From: Amoeboaphelidium protococcarum
Taxonomy: Eukaryota; Aphelidiomycota; Aphelidea
Direction of reading: 5' to 3'
NCBI GenBank assembly: GCA_023515745.1
Contig: JALECJ010000005.1
Location: 620,001-684,000 of the forward strand
Length of the DNA: 64,000 nucleotides
The notes under the pieces were generated by a model. It was not told where the DNA came from and made no database searches. It worked only from the letters and a program-made list of their open reading frames with translations. Positions 35,541-48,900 of this stretch are shown here, piece by piece (the first letter of the stretch is position 1; each line of letters opens with the position of its first letter). Both the position numbers and the translations under genes were made by a program.

Positions 35541-35907
35541 TTATATCTATTATATTTTCTTTACGCGTTAGCAATATTAGAAAGTTATACTAAAAGGAGA
35601 ATGTAACGAAAAAAGTTGTGGCGGTGGCAGCATCATATGAGTTTTGAAGGTCAGGTGGCTTGGGTGTTACCGCGAGTTTAAAACTCCGAATTTCAATTGG
35701 CTGATTCAAACAAATTTCACATGTCCAATGTTCGGATCATAAAGTTGGCACATCCATATCCACTGATTCTTGACGCGTCATTCATGATGGAGAAATAAAC
35801 TAAATTAAAATACCGGCACTTATGATTGGTGAATGTAAAACTGAACTAAAACTGCTCTCTCATTAACCATAACCATTATTATCTTTCTCAGTTCAAACTA
35901 CCTAAAA
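35541..35907. other. Intergenic region between secreted-protein genes
   Basis: 367 bp upstream of the 450-residue secreted protein; two ACGCGT sites (about 35564 and 35773). No gene seen. Confidence 0.4.
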
Positions 35908-36489
35908 TCAGAGACTGGGTTCTCCCCAACCCAATGTGTAAGGTTTCCCTTTGGAGTAACTGATAGGCGGTGGTAGATCTACTAATTCACCATAAGAATT
36001 ATATGTTTTATAATAGTCTTTATCTTCAGCACCAGACGACGTCGCCTTCTAGCGGCCTTAATGGTCTGAAGACTTTTCAGCGTCGTAGTCACGCATGAAT
36101 CCAAAGCCAGTGTTCTAAAAGTGTTCACGCTGAGGATAAGGTTCGGAATTTGAGTGCAAGCTGCTTGGTTTTTGTACTAAATCGTTTTGCTATATCCATC
36201 CAACGTAGCCTTTAGCATTATCCTTCTCTAATGGTGGTCCCTGTTGCAAACCACGGTGCCAACCATTTACACCAACCTCTGTTTCAAACGGACTTCTGAC
36301 TTCTTAATATGGCTCTGCTTCCGGCTCAATCTCCTTCAACCAGCCTTGATTTTGTTGTGCTTACTGACGCGTATCACCTTCACTCTCAGGGATTGCGCTT
36401 AATTGGTGCTTTGCGCTCTTTGTTCTAGGCAGATGCATGGATGAAGCGATGGAGATCAAAGTCAAACTAATTATTATAGCTGGTTTCAT
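35908..36489 (-). CDS. Predicted small secreted protein, cluster member
   Basis: 193 residues, TGA at 35908-35910. MKPAIIISLTLISIASSMHL is a clear signal peptide. The mature part is polar with several Trp-Gly or Gly-Trp steps (QGWLKEIEPEAEPYQEV, NGWHRGLQQGPP, GYVGWIQQ, LGWGEPSL) and a Tyr-rich end (KDYYKTYNSYGEL). It lacks the full WGT-(N/D) motif of its neighbours and shows no cysteine framework. Same strand, size of spacers and composition as the other cluster genes. Function unknown. Confidence 0.6.
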
Positions 36490-36853
36490 TACAAATCTAA
36501 TCTATTTTATATTAATGCAATAGGCGGTTTTGTTTAGCAAAAAGAACTACCTTTAGACATTAAAGGCTCTTGAATGAACACGCAAAGTGTAACACGTTGA
36601 ACATGAGGTCGACTTGTGGCACTTTTTGATTGGCACTTTCAGTCATGTGTACCAAAGCAATGTAACAATTATTTCAAGCCCGGCACGTTACACACAAGTT
36701 CTGCTAATTTCAAGGAACATGCTACTGTAGTCTATGTCGAATCAAGTAAAAGACTTATGTGAATATTTTAAAATGGCGAAATAATATATTTAAATTGATT
36801 ATCATTAACCAACGCTACGGTGCGTAAATTATATTCTATTACGTTAAATTCAT
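36490..36853. other. Intergenic region between secreted-protein genes
   Basis: 364 bp, AT-rich, presumably the promoter of the 193-residue gene. Nothing else seen. Confidence 0.4.
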
Positions 36854-37774
36854 TCATGCAAATCTTTTAAAACTTGGAGGCTTCTGTTAGTCGTTTTAAG
36901 GAAAAGTCAGATCAGCACCTATTACACTGCCATATTCATCACCAGAATCAAAGCTCAAATTCAACGATTCAGATGACAATTCAGGTTCATCCTAAGGACG
37001 AGCTTATCCACCAAATATTCTTGATTTCAAGGCACCGAATCTACTACGACCCTCCTTTTTCTGCCCCTAACTGACAATAAAATTCTCAACATCATCAGTC
37101 ATGTGCGCGTCTTCAGAAATACGAGCAGCGCGTCTTAATTTCGGTCGTGGCTTAGGCTGCTGTTTGCCTCTGAACATCCTTTACCATTTGCGCCTAAAGT
37201 TGACACCAGACTCTGCGCCTTTGCTCTTACTAGGCGTATTTGCTGCTAAATGAGACGGATATTCCTCTTCATCTGTGTCGAAACCACCCAAAGATTGACT
37301 ATCGTGAGAGCCATAACTTTATTTATCACTACCAAGTCCAAACATTGATGGTCCAGCTTAAGCGTCTCCGTAATCAGGCTATCTTTGGGGAGAAAAGGCA
37401 TTTAAACGTTGCAGCTAATCGACAGGCGCATCCTGATCATTATAGAAATCCTGTCGCTACAATCCTAATTTATCGAGATTGCCTCTCGCGTCGACATCCA
37501 CATCCATGGGATCAATACCCTAGTCTTGCGTGCCTTAAGCATCAGTATAACCATGAACGGTATTACTGCTTTCTATGCTATCAAATTATTTAATACCAGA
37601 CTGGTCATTACCATTCTCTTGCTATTGCCATGGTCCTGATTACGGGGATTAGCTTAAGTGCCCTTGGTTGTCGCCAAAGAAATGCCTATCACCGCGGGGT
37701 CTTCTGGGGGAGCCAGCCATCGCGAATTGCGCAGATGTCGCCACGATCAAAGCTACTATAACAGAGTATTTCAT
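36854..37774 (-). CDS. Predicted secreted protein, cluster member
   Basis: 306 residues, TGA at 36854-36856. MKYSVIVALIVATSAQFAMA forms a signal peptide ending at A-x-A before GSPRRPRGDR. The mature chain is disordered in character: Gln/Asp/Gly/Ser-rich (IDPMDVDVDARGNLDKLG, QSLGGFDTDEEEYPSH) with a basic middle block (RGKQQPKPRPKLRRAARIS) that could bind nucleic acid or act as a nuclear-localisation-like signal. No WGT motif. About twenty Gln codons are TAA/TAG. Neighbours are similar secreted proteins on the same strand. Function unknown. Confidence 0.6.
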
Positions 37775-38145
37775 GACTATTTCTGCTTTAAATTCTTTGG
37801 ATTTGTACTATTCTATTAAGGAAAATTAAGGGGCAGATTAAAAGAGATCAATCTTAGGACTCTCTGATTCAATTTTGAAAGTCAGAGCCTCGTGAATTAG
37901 GTAGCGTGACATTGCCATGAGCTTGAAGTTACATTGAAGTGGATAATGCCGCTAGAGTATCTAAAGCTTATCGTGAAAGTGGTGGTGCATCTACTCTAAA
38001 CATTAAATTAAAACGCAAATAATGGTCTCAAAGAATTATCAAAAATATTTCATCACGTCAAAATACTAAAGCAGCATCAGCGGTAATCATATACGATCCC
38101 AAGATTCCGCGTGGCATCATATACCATTTAATCATCAATGTACGC
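37775..38145. other. Intergenic region between secreted-protein genes
   Basis: 371 bp, AT-rich, no gene recognised. Confidence 0.4.
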
Positions 38146-39279
38146 TCAAACACGACGAAGCAGTGGAGTAGAAGAACTATCATCATGTTCATTGGGTATT
38201 TAGCGACTATTACTCTTGATAATATCATACCCCTTCTAAAAACGAGAATCCAAGTACTTCTGCACACGACCGGGGCCGGCAAAATAGCTCCCACTAACCT
38301 TCTTCTTCCACGGCAGTCTAATATCAGTTCCCCAAACACGCGCCTTTTCACTTATTAACTAGTCATTACGCTATAATGCATCGTCAGTATTAGTATGCAT
38401 AAGTTAGGACGCGTCCGTGTTACCATTGATATCCATGAATACATCATTCATCTTTAACAAATCAGATTCTTATTACACGTTTGGATTCAAAGATCTCTCA
38501 ACCTCCATCAAATCCTCAGTATATTGATGGTAATTTTATGGGGGTTTTTATCGACGTTAAGGACGAATGTTTTCCAACTTGCTGATAATTCGAGCACCAA
38601 ACTTTGGCCTAAGATTTTGAACCGCATCATCATCATCAGTCAAAAAGTCCTGATCTGCATAGGAATTCAAATCAACAGACGATAGTGAGGATTGACGCCA
38701 ATGGCCAGTAAAGCTTGACGGATAGGAAGGACCACTATCATCAACCTATAATCCGACATCAGCAGTATCCTTTACATTCATATTCGTGTCACCGTTGATA
38801 CCATAAACTGCAGATGTATGCTTTTTAACAGGGCGACGATACTTGTCCAGAAATGGTTTAATCTTATTCTAAGCAAACTGAGGCAAGTATGGACTATCAG
38901 CTTTCTTGGAAGAGAATGGCACATGCAGATTAGTACCCCACACACGCGCTCGCTACTTAATGGGAGGATCTTCACCAGGCAGATCTTACTTCTACTTTTA
39001 CTGCTTAGAGCCACGATGCATACCAGCCCAAAATCTTTTTCTAACAGACGGATCAGCTAACACGTCATCATTGACGCCATTTGCAGACTATTTAGAATAG
39101 ACTTGAGCATTCAATGCAATACCTTTACCAGCCAGTCTGGCATCCTTAAAATCGGCATGATTGCCAGGTTGCTTAAACGCGCGTAACTAGTCACCTAACT
39201 TCTTAAAGGTAGAATCAGCATACACGACCATGCACAACAATAAGGATAAAATCAGCCATCTAATTTATATAATTCTCAT
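38146..39279 (-). CDS. Predicted secreted protein with two WGT motifs (candidate effector)
   Basis: 377 residues, TGA at 38146-38148. MRIIQIRWLILSLLLCMVVY precedes A-D-S, a standard signal peptide with a cleavage site. Two internal repeats are visible: RARVWGTNLHVPFSSKK (around residue 100) and KARVWGTDIRLPWKKK followed by GSYFAGPGR (around residue 315). Both match the single motif of the 34.2-35.5 kb gene. Between them lies a polar, Asp/Asn-rich linker (TDDDDAVQNLRPKFGARI). Consensus: R-(I/V)-W-G-T-(N/D)-(I/L)-(R/H)-x-P-(F/W)-x-x-K-K. I know no family with this motif. The gene is divergent from BCKDH E1-alpha. Confidence 0.65.
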
Positions 39280-39711
39280 TTTAAATTTAATTAGGATATT
39301 AAAATACGTACAAAAGAAGAAAAAAGGATATTGGGCAGTTAAAGTAGTATTTGTCATTTTCTGATGTGATGTGCCCCTTACACACGTTAAACGATCAACA
39401 CATTTTTAAGAGACACGAGATGATCATTATGATGAATTCCATGTCGAGAGATCTAGTCAATGTAATGATTATAATTACTTCAATAAATGTGATTCTATAA
39501 ATACAAGAACGGTTACAGTATATACAACTTCTTGCCTGAGACTTTTTGTCTCCACCAGCGCATCAAAAGTCGTGCTCCCATCTCTCTTTCTTCTTCTTCA
39601 CTGGTGAGCTTTATTCAATCACTTTTGTCCTTCTCTCGCAGGTTCTCATCATTCTCTTGGTTTTACTTTCGACCAAGTTGCGACAAATTTAACACAGAGG
39701 GTGTTAAGAAG
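39280..39711. other. Divergent promoter region of the WGT gene and BCKDH E1-alpha
   Basis: 432 bp between divergent starts. The last 180 bp are in frame with BCKDH E1-alpha but look like 5' UTR (CT/TC-rich). No other gene seen. Confidence 0.4.
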
Positions 39712-40953
39712 ATGCTCAAATCAATTGTTAATAGAGCAAGTTTCTTAAAGGTCGCCCCTAGAAGTGTTCGACATTCGTCAACATATTCTAATAAGCTCTA
39801 GTTCCTACCTGATCATCCAAAGATTACGTCGTATAGAGTTCTCGGTGCTGATGGTAACATTCTGAATGGAGCAAATGATCCTAAACTTCCTCAGGAGGAG
39901 TGTGTGAATATCTACAAGTAAATGGTTCTATTGAATACTATGGATGTCATTCTGTTTGATGCCCAGCGTCAGGGTCGAATCTCCTTCTACATGACCAATT
40001 ATGGCGAAGAGGCGACACACTTTGGGGCTGCCAGTGCTCTGACTAATGATGATGTCGTCTTTGGGCAGTATAGAGAGGCGGGAGTGTTGATGTACAGAGG
40101 ATTCACGCTGGACGAGTTTATGAACTAATGCTACTCTAATGACTTGGATTACGGCAAAGGTCGCTAGATGCCAGTTCACTATGGATCGAGAAAGTTGAAT
40201 TTCTAGACTATCAGTAGTCCGCTCGGTACGTAGATTCCTCAGGCAGCTGGTGCCGCATTTGCTCTTAAGCGGGAAGGTAAGAAGAATTGTGTTATATGTT
40301 ACTTTGGCGAAGGTGCTGCCAGTGAGGGAGATTTTCATTATGCTCTCAACTTTGCCGCCACTATTGGCACACCTACTCTGTTCTTGTGTCGTAACAATGG
40401 CTATGCGATATCCACTCCGGCCAAGGAGTAGTACGCTGGTGACGGTATTGCCAGTCGTGGATGGGGATACGGAATTAAGACTATCAGGGTGGACGGGAAT
40501 GATGTATTTGCCATGTATAATGTCGTCAAGATGGCTAAAGAGTACGCCGTGACAAATTACAAGCCTGTCTTGATAGAAGCTATGACTTATCGCGTTGGTC
40601 ATCACTCCACCTCAGATGATTCTTCAGCTTACCGTAATAAGAGTGAGGTTGAGACATGGATGAAGTAGGACAATCCCGTGCATAGATTGCGCAAGTACTT
40701 GGAGAATTAATAGTGGTGGAATGGAGAGCAAGAGGAACAGTGGAAGAAGGAAGCCAGACAGTAGGTGTTGGCAGCATTCAACCGTGCCGAGTAGAGAAAG
40801 AAGCCGGATGTTAATGAACTCTTTACCGATGTCTTTGACCGACCTACCAAGATTTTGGATGCGCAAAAAGCTGAGATGGAGCGTATTGTTCGCAAGTACC
40901 CAGATTAATATCCCCTTGATAATCACGCCAATGGTGATCGGTACAAGAAATGA
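39712..40953 (+). CDS. Branched-chain 2-oxoacid dehydrogenase E1 alpha subunit
   Basis: 413 residues from ATG 39712 to TGA 40951-40953. The N-terminus [20 protein letters not shown] is a mitochondrial presequence. BCKDH-type blocks: [20 protein letters not shown], then [16 protein letters not shown], ThDP motif [15 protein letters not shown] (about 198), and [15 protein letters not shown], the phosphorylation loop of the branched-chain enzyme. It decarboxylates the 2-oxoacids of Leu, Ile and Val in the matrix. With MMSDH at 0.5-2 kb it covers two steps of valine catabolism. Many Gln are TAA/TAG. Confidence 0.95.
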
Positions 40954-41101
40954 TTCTGGGTGTCTTCTTTTGGCTCAATGTGTGTAGATATTGACTTACT
41001 GATTAATAATGAATCAAAATGTCAGGTAATTTCCAATTTTTAATCTCTTTAGAACTTTATCGTTCGTTAGTTAATGTTATAACGCCAAACTCTCTTCCAA
41101 C

Positions 41102-42737
41102 ATGATGAACATGATGGATTCTGATATTGTGATTGTAGTAATTTCTGCTCTGTTAATAAGATTTATAACTGGACTTCATCCGTATTCAGGTTGGAACAGT
41201 CCACCTATGTATGGAGATTATGAGGCACAGCGACATTTTATGGAAATCGCGTTTAATCTGCCTGTAGGATAATGGTATACTTACGATCCTGAATATTGGG
41301 GCTTAGATTATCCTATACTCACTGCTCTACATTCATATGCTATGGGATACGTGTAAGCATACTATTTAGCTTTCGCATCCTAAAATGCAAACGATACCAC
41401 TTTATATACGCGTACCTTTAAACTTCGTGTAGATCTCATTTAATCAATCCGCAATGGACGAGTCTGTATGAATCAAGAGGTTATGAAAGCAGCTAGCATA
41501 AGTTGTTTATGAGATGGACCGTTGTGTTAAGTGACTTGCTATTTTACTTTGTCCCAACGCTGTTACTGATTAAAAGTGTCGATTCTAAAGTTCGATCAAA
41601 TCTGCTGCTAGTGCTATTGTTGTAACCTTCTCTAATAGTCATCGATCATGGTCATTTTCAGTACAATTGTGTGATGCTTGGATTAACTCTACTTGCAATC
41701 TGTTTGATTTTGAAGGAGCGTGTTATCACTGGCAGTATATGCTATTGTTTAGCCATTGGATACAAACATATGGCATTGTACTACTCGTTGGCCTTTTTCT
41801 CTTACCTGTTGGGCAGGTGCTTGTCAAGAGGATTTAATAGAGGTACATTATTGCTTGCGCTATTGGGTGTGTCAGTAATTGGAACATTTGGAGCAATGAT
41901 GTTACCATTATGTCTTTACGGAAATGACAATGGATGCATATAATCGGTTCTATAAATGTTTTCGCGGCTCTTCCCTCTACACCGTGGACTATTCGAAGAC
42001 AAGGTGGCCAACTTTTGGTGCGCTATGAATGTCGTTATTAAATTTAGAGAGATATTTCGCGTGGATCAGTTGTTTAAACTGGCAGCTTTGATGACTCTTA
42101 TAGGATGCATTCCCTCGTGCTTATATGCCTGCAGGCTCCCTACGCCCCGTAATTACATCTATTGCCTATGCTGCGTCTCGCTCTCGTTCTTCATGTTCTC
42201 ATTTCAGGTTCATGAAAAGTCCATTTTGCTACCACTCTTGCCGATTATGTGTCTCTTGGTTGTAGAACGTGATGCTCCATCTACAATTGGGTTTATCGAG
42301 TTCTTTTCAATTGTATCAATGTTCAGGTAAGACTGTTCCTTCATATCTATAAGCGGATTATGTCACATGGTGTGTATGTGTGTAGCATGTGGCCTCTTTT
42401 GAAACGAGAGGGATTGGGCGTGGCGTTCGTCGGACTGATCTTAATCTTTGTTTCAGTTCTCGGCTTTCCTTCTTTGCGTGTCAAAGGACTAAGATTATTG
42501 TCTGGACCTGTTTATACTCTTTTTGTTGTGCTGGTATTAGCAGAGTTTAACATTTAGCCTCCTATGAGATACCCTGACCTGTTTGTAGTCTTGAATGTGG
42601 TGCTATCATTCTGCTGTTTCGCGTTGTCATATCTTTACCTGCATCTGCGAATGTTCAATTGGCCCGTTGATTCTGTACTTCAACGCTTGGACAGTGTTCT
42701 ACTCACTCAGAAACCTGACGAAAAGAAAGTCAAATGA
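41102..42737 (+). CDS. ALG6-type dolichyl-P-Glc glucosyltransferase, three exons
   Basis: Exons 41102-41352, 41433-42326 and 42386-42737, introns of 80 and 59 nt (GTAAGC/GTAAGA...TGTAG); 498 residues. The luminal loop after the first span carries PPMYGDYEAQRHFMEIAFNL and YWGLDYPILTALHS, the ALG6/ALG8 catalytic signature with acidic residues. The intron joins YV to SHLINPQWTSLYESRGYESS, then HKLFMRWTVVLSD. Then many hydrophobic spans, HGHFQYNCVMLGL, and QVHEKSILLPLLP. The family adds the first alpha-1,3-glucose to Man9GlcNAc2-PP-dolichol in the ER. NCVMLGL fits ALG6/8; SHLINPQW and the GDYEAQRH motif favour ALG6. Confidence 0.9.
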
Positions 42738-42970
42738 TCAAATATACTGTTACAGCTTTGATTTACATAATTTAAAGTTTTATTACATCACGCATTCAAG
42801 TAAAGATGGCGTTACTTATTCATCATCAAGTCGTGTCTGCGAGAAATGATGATTCGCGTTCTACTTGCGATTGTTTCGTCTCGTCCGAGGAGAATCTTTT
42901 CTCACTTAACTGTTACATCAGCCAGCTCACTGTATTATTATAGCTCAAATAACTACAGTCTTCAGCTATT

Positions 42971-45900
42971 ATGGATGAATTGTCTGATGAATAAGAGTCA
43001 CAAAAAAGTCCTTTGTTGGATTAGGTGGAATCTGAGCAAGTTTATGATGCAGTTAATACGTTAAGTCAAGAGACGTATTCTAACTAATTGGTGGCTGATC
43101 CTATGACAAAGGCGCAAGAGATTGATGACGTTGAGTATGAGTAGAGGAGTTTGAATGAAGAATTAGACTCTTTGGATTTGGTGAATGATGAAATGGGTGG
43201 TCAAGAGGATATTGATGAGGAGGAATATGTACAAGTACTCGATTCTAATGAAGACCTGGGTGATGATTAGGCCGGTGTTGATTCATAAGGAAAGCAGCCG
43301 CAGAGTAGGAATATGAGTAGTGGTTCACTGTTCTCTCCTACGGCAGTTTTCTCTCCCCTTATTAATAAAAATGCAGTCAAGTATGTCAGTTTGGTACTTC
43401 AGTTCCTATATCCACTGTGTTTACTTGCCGTGTCACCGCTCCGTTTCGATCTAATTACTACTGGATACCTCATTGGTTTCGTGACGTTCATACTGATACA
43501 AACTGTTCCTAGCTGTGATTAGCTGAGACCCCGTTTAGTATATGCGGTAACTGTGTACTCGGCTTTAATCATACTTGGTAAATGTATCTTTTAAATCTAT
43601 TTAGCGGCTGCACCTGGTGGATATTAGGAAGTTTTAGTTGATTACGCCATGTCGTAATTGTTTGGTTTTACTAAAATTCAGTCAGTGTAAGATGGTCTCT
43701 ATTAGTTTCTGCCTGAAGTGTCTATATTAGTGATTTCAATTATTAATATAGCTTTGAAAAGAGCCTCTACATCTAGTCAACCGCAACGACCAGAGTAGCT
43801 TTCTATGATGTGGAATACTCTTTACGTAGCAGTTTCCTGGATAGTGTACTTGGTAGTCGTTCTACTTGTTCTGTCGCAGTAGCATTTGCTTAATATTATA
43901 TATTTGGTGATACTTTGTGCTGAATTGTTCATTTGGTCTATTTAACGCGATATGTCGACTGTGACTAAAGTGGTTCGGTTCGTACTGTTCTACTTTATAA
44001 TTTGCTAATCTTTACTGTTTCATGTGACTCATATAAATGTCGTTAAAGATAGTATAAGCTTAGAGTATCGCTAGTTGTTGGGACTGTAGTTGAACTAAAC
44101 TTGCGTTGGCTACACATATGCAATCCTGCTGTTGATCTTAGTACTTTTTCTGTATTTCCAGTAGTGGATTGGAAGCAAAGCTCAAATCGCAAAGTCTCTT
44201 TGGAATCCATTGGGCAGTGAAACTTGGTCGTTGGCATTGTGGTAATCTACACATAATATGTCTGACGGCCTGATGACGAGGATTGGACATTTCCTTGCAG
44301 TGCACAACTCCAAACTGGTCTCTTTAGTTCTATACTTGATAGCAGTGTCGTTCCCTAGCTATCTTACGCTTCCTGTGCTGTTTTACGGGTCTGCGCTGCT
44401 TATATTGCCATAAATTAAGTTTCATCATTGGCTAATTCTAATTTACGTCTAAATTGTTTTTGGCATAATCTACAGCTACAATTCCTTGTGGGCAGCTGAA
44501 AGTTTATAGCTTCCAGAGTATCAAGATGTCGGCCTGATTCGCTTTTAACCTTCGTAATTATACATGATGGCTTTATTTATCTTGACATACGCTTTGGCTA
44601 TATTTGTCTATCCTTGGGATAGAATTTCGCATGGAGACCGCCTACAGCCAACTAACAACTCCCTTGACTCTGGCGCCCAGTCATTACCTGAGTAGAAAAG
44701 TGCTTTTAAAAAGAAACTTGCTGCCTTTCGATAGTACTTGTCTATATTGTGGAGTTTAGCTGTGTAATTTGCGGTCAATTATGCTTATTTGATATCGCTG
44801 ATAGTTCTGTATCTTTGTGGACTGCAGCGTGTAAATATTATCAATGCTGGTTTCATGTTCTTTTTTATCCTATTTCTGTTGTATCCTCAGCTAGCATAGC
44901 GATTTTGGTTGGCATTAGTGGTCTACACTGAACTGGTTATCTGTTTGCAGTTCTTTTGGTAGTTTTAATTTGCACAACCCAATGCGGTGTCTGAAATTTG
45001 GGGTCTCGAGAAGAGCAATAACCTTTGGTAACTTTTAATCTACCACCTTGTCATTCTGCTTTTCACTGCTGTCTAGTAGGATGTTTATCAATCGCTCAGG
45101 TAGCGTTAGATGGGAGTTACTAATGATTCTGAGATGGCCCTCAACGAGAATGCCAATTCCGTAGTGCAGAACAATCATTCCAATTTGATGCGGACCAATA
45201 TCGTGCTACTGGCATTGAACAAAATTTACGAGTTTATGAATTATTTCATCAAGTCGTACAATATTTTGTTTTGCTGCTTCGCTTACGTACTGATCGCTCT
45301 ACTGAATGATGTCACCATGTTCTCTATCGGCTATTTCGTCCTATTTCTGCTGTGTGCTCTGGCCTTTTAAATGTCAGCCTTTGTAGTTGTTAGAAGATCC
45401 TGGCTTCTTGTGGCCTCTTATCCAGCGGCATTAGCCATATGCTGTTATTTGTATTAGTTCAAGTCGCTGTAAAGTTACCTGCAATCTAGATTTAGTCCTT
45501 AACTGTTGCTTGATATTGGTTTGGAGGCAAAGAGCGGATCACAACTTTCAGAGTACCTATTCCAACACGTCGCTGCTTTGTTCTTATCAGTGTTATAGTA
45601 TAGGATCTTTATTGGGATATTTCGCGCTGAAAATTCCTTGTCAGATTTAAGTTTATCTTTACCGGACATCGTAAGTTTTATCGTTGGTTTCTGTAAGCGC
45701 TTTATAATTGTCCATGGGTCTAAGCTTATATTTGTCCTATCATTTTACTTTGCCATTTAGTATATTTCGCTGTATGGAATGCTAACCATGATTTATGCTG
45801 TCTTCATAATTCCGTTTCCGCAATCGTTCGGAGGTGGAAGATTGATTTTAATGTTGTGGGTCTCGACGTTCTGCGTAGCTAATCTACTTTATCAGCTTGA

Positions 45901-48900
45901 AGTAGTATAGAACACTAGCATTGTGAACTAAAATATTCCATGGATTGGGTTTTACAAGTACACCTCTGGCTACAAGCCTATCGGATATATGACGTTGCCT
46001 GTGTTCCTACTCCTGTCTTTCAATTTGACAAAGTTAGCCTTCGTTTGGGAATAGCGTTTAAGAGAAAAGTATCCGGAGCTACCTTTGAGGGTTTCTTTAT
46101 GGCCGCTTCTACCACATCTATCGATTGGTGCACCTGGCCAAATACATCAATCTTCTAGCTAGAATGTGTTGGGTCATAAAAAGACTCTATCTCGAATAAT
46201 ACAGGTGGCCAGATCTACTACTGCCGAGTTCGCTTCTGGAGTTAATTATTGGATGTCGAATTTTTTCCATCATTTTGGATGCGAGTTGGTAACGTTAGTG
46301 CATTATGTTTGTGGCTTTGCGAAAGGGAGCGGATTGGGATTATTGTACATTCTGATGGGCATCGTTCTAGCATAACGGTAGAAGAAGATGTTCACAATCT
46401 GGCCGTTGTATGTGGCTCTGGTTAGTGTCGTGATGATTTTCTAATATCTCTGCGTATTAGGATATCCTCCAACTACAGAAATTCAATTCCCTTGGGCTGG
46501 TCTTCCAGTGAATGTACTGAACTGTATTGGACTACCACTGAACTATTAGTTCTTTTACATATCGCCAGATTTTTGTGTCCTACTGTTCTCTGCATTTCTA
46601 CTCAATCACTTTGTGGCAGATCACAACGCGAATGAGGATGATGATTTTTATTTATGGCGGAATTATCGAGATATGATGGATGCTGATTTTACGGTGAAGC
46701 CTCGTAGTAAAGTCTCCTATTTGAAGATGGTATTCTTTAGGTATTTCATTTGGACAGTGGTGATTCTGCTTTTTGCTAGCGGAACTGTAGCTGTGGATCT
46801 ATTGCGATTTGTATTCCTTTGCTTCTCGCTGGTATTCATCGCTATTGGTGAGAACTTTATGCTTCATAAGAGAACGAGAATTAGATTCTGGAAGTTCATC
46901 AATGGTTACATGGTAGTGTGGGTACTCATTTAGAATTGCTATCAGATCCTCGCCAATTTTCTTGGACTGTCATCTCCTGACTCTAGGCCATGGTATGTCG
47001 TATTTGGCGTGACAAGATTCTCTGTGCAGAGTTGGGCTGACTTTTAGAGCTAGGCTTTTACACCGATCAATGTTCTGACTTTGTTCACTCTCGCGGCCGT
47101 GCTCATCCAGGTGAGAATGAACAAGAGTACTTCCATGTCACACATGTCCAAGTTTATCAAGAAAGACTCGGCCAAATCTGTGTTTCGTGCTAAAGAGTAT
47201 TTGAAAAAGAAGCAAATGCAGATCCTTGAGAAGAAGCTATAAATAGACACTGAGGTTTCGCTTATTCGGGAGGAAGTATCTCAGCTGAAAGGAAAGTAAA
47301 GTGATATTAATGACTGGATTCTGTTGTATGGACAAAAGCCAGACTCTGATCATTGGATGCTTGTTGATCGGGTTGATGGTGGTGAAATTGTCGTAAAGTA
47401 GGATTATGAATTTGACAATCTGACTACGGCTGGTGAGCACTTGGGACTTAGTCGTCGTAAGTCTGATATTCGTCAAGATGCTCTTCTTAAGCCTTAGTAA
47501 AGTCAAGGGACGTTCGGTTCTGGAACGAACACCTAATCTCTTGATAGATCGACCTCATAAGTTCGCCGCCGTCTAGTTGGTACTGCTGAAGTGTAAAGCT
47601 CATAACCTCATCCAGTGTAATCATAAACTCCGGCTGATTCAGTTTAGACGTCAGTTAATCCTCGAGATTAGGTGCCGCCAAAGAAGGTGTCATTATATCG
47701 TAAACTATTAGTAAAACTACTAAAGAAGCTCTACCGATTGTCTTACAACTACACTGACATGTATGTCACAACAAGTACTAGAAATCTTATGAAAACTGAC
47801 TGGTAACACGAGTCGCTTCTGTGGGCATTTCTTAAGGGCATCTTCTTTGCCATCTGTGCACATACTACGGTTATTGTATACCTTGCAGTGTATGGAAATT
47901 AAGTGTACCATGGGAATCTTCTTGCCATAATTCCAACGTTCTCGGTGCTGCTTGTGGCGATGCTGCAAAGACCTTATCCGTCTAGAGTGTACTGGGAGTT
48001 TCTTTTTGCAGTCGTGGAATTAACCGTGCTCATCAAGTACTTTTTCTAATTCCAGGTGTTCACCTTTAATGAGCTGTAATGTAAAGGCTCTGAGAACGAT
48101 CTACGTGATATTGCATACTTTGTTGGTATCTAGAAGAGTTGCGGATCATTCTTTGTTGATGTGATTACCGAGCTGATTGTCCTTCTTTGCTGTATCCTTC
48201 ATCGTGGTTTAATGAGACGCCTTGGCCTTTGGTCAAACTTTCAGTATGGCAGTGGTGATAAGAAAGTTCCATCTCAAAAAGCTGATGATTAGTCATAGAA
48301 GTCGCCAGTTGGATATTTAAACGAATAAGAGAAGACGAAGCCTACCACTGATATACCGAAAGTTCCATTGATAACGAAAGAGCAAGTCGGAGATGGTTTA
48401 AAAGTGAAGATTGATGATAAGCCAACTGATCCGTAATTGGAGCATCGCAGCTCGTGGTAATCTACGCTGACTTCAAGTCTTTAGCGATTTTACAAGACAA
48501 CTGTGTAAACTTCTGAATTACCAGGACACGATTACTATTTGGGAATGATCTGCGCTGATATTTTGGCCTTCATCCTGACGATTATATTCTGGCCTTCATT
48601 CTCAGGGGATGTTGTGGTGGACAATAACATTGAATTTCTGTCTGCCGTGATTAATTAGAATACGGTGCCACCACTGTTTGTTGCCATATTGGTACTCAAC
48701 TTTGTTCTAATCGTCACGGATAGAGCGATTTACATTGCAAAGTCTGTAAAAGCCAAATTCTTGATGTAGTATGTCACAGTAATATCGTTCTCTGTCTGGA
48801 TATTCTTTATTCTGCCTACAAGTAACCGCGCCTCCTTCACCAGTCTGTAGTCTCTTTAGCTGTGGTTTTTTGTAAAATGCATTTACTGGTATTTCTCTGG

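Noticed and set aside
39928-40605. 225-residue minus-strand frame
   Set aside because: Antisense to the BCKDH E1-alpha ThDP motif and phosphorylation loop.
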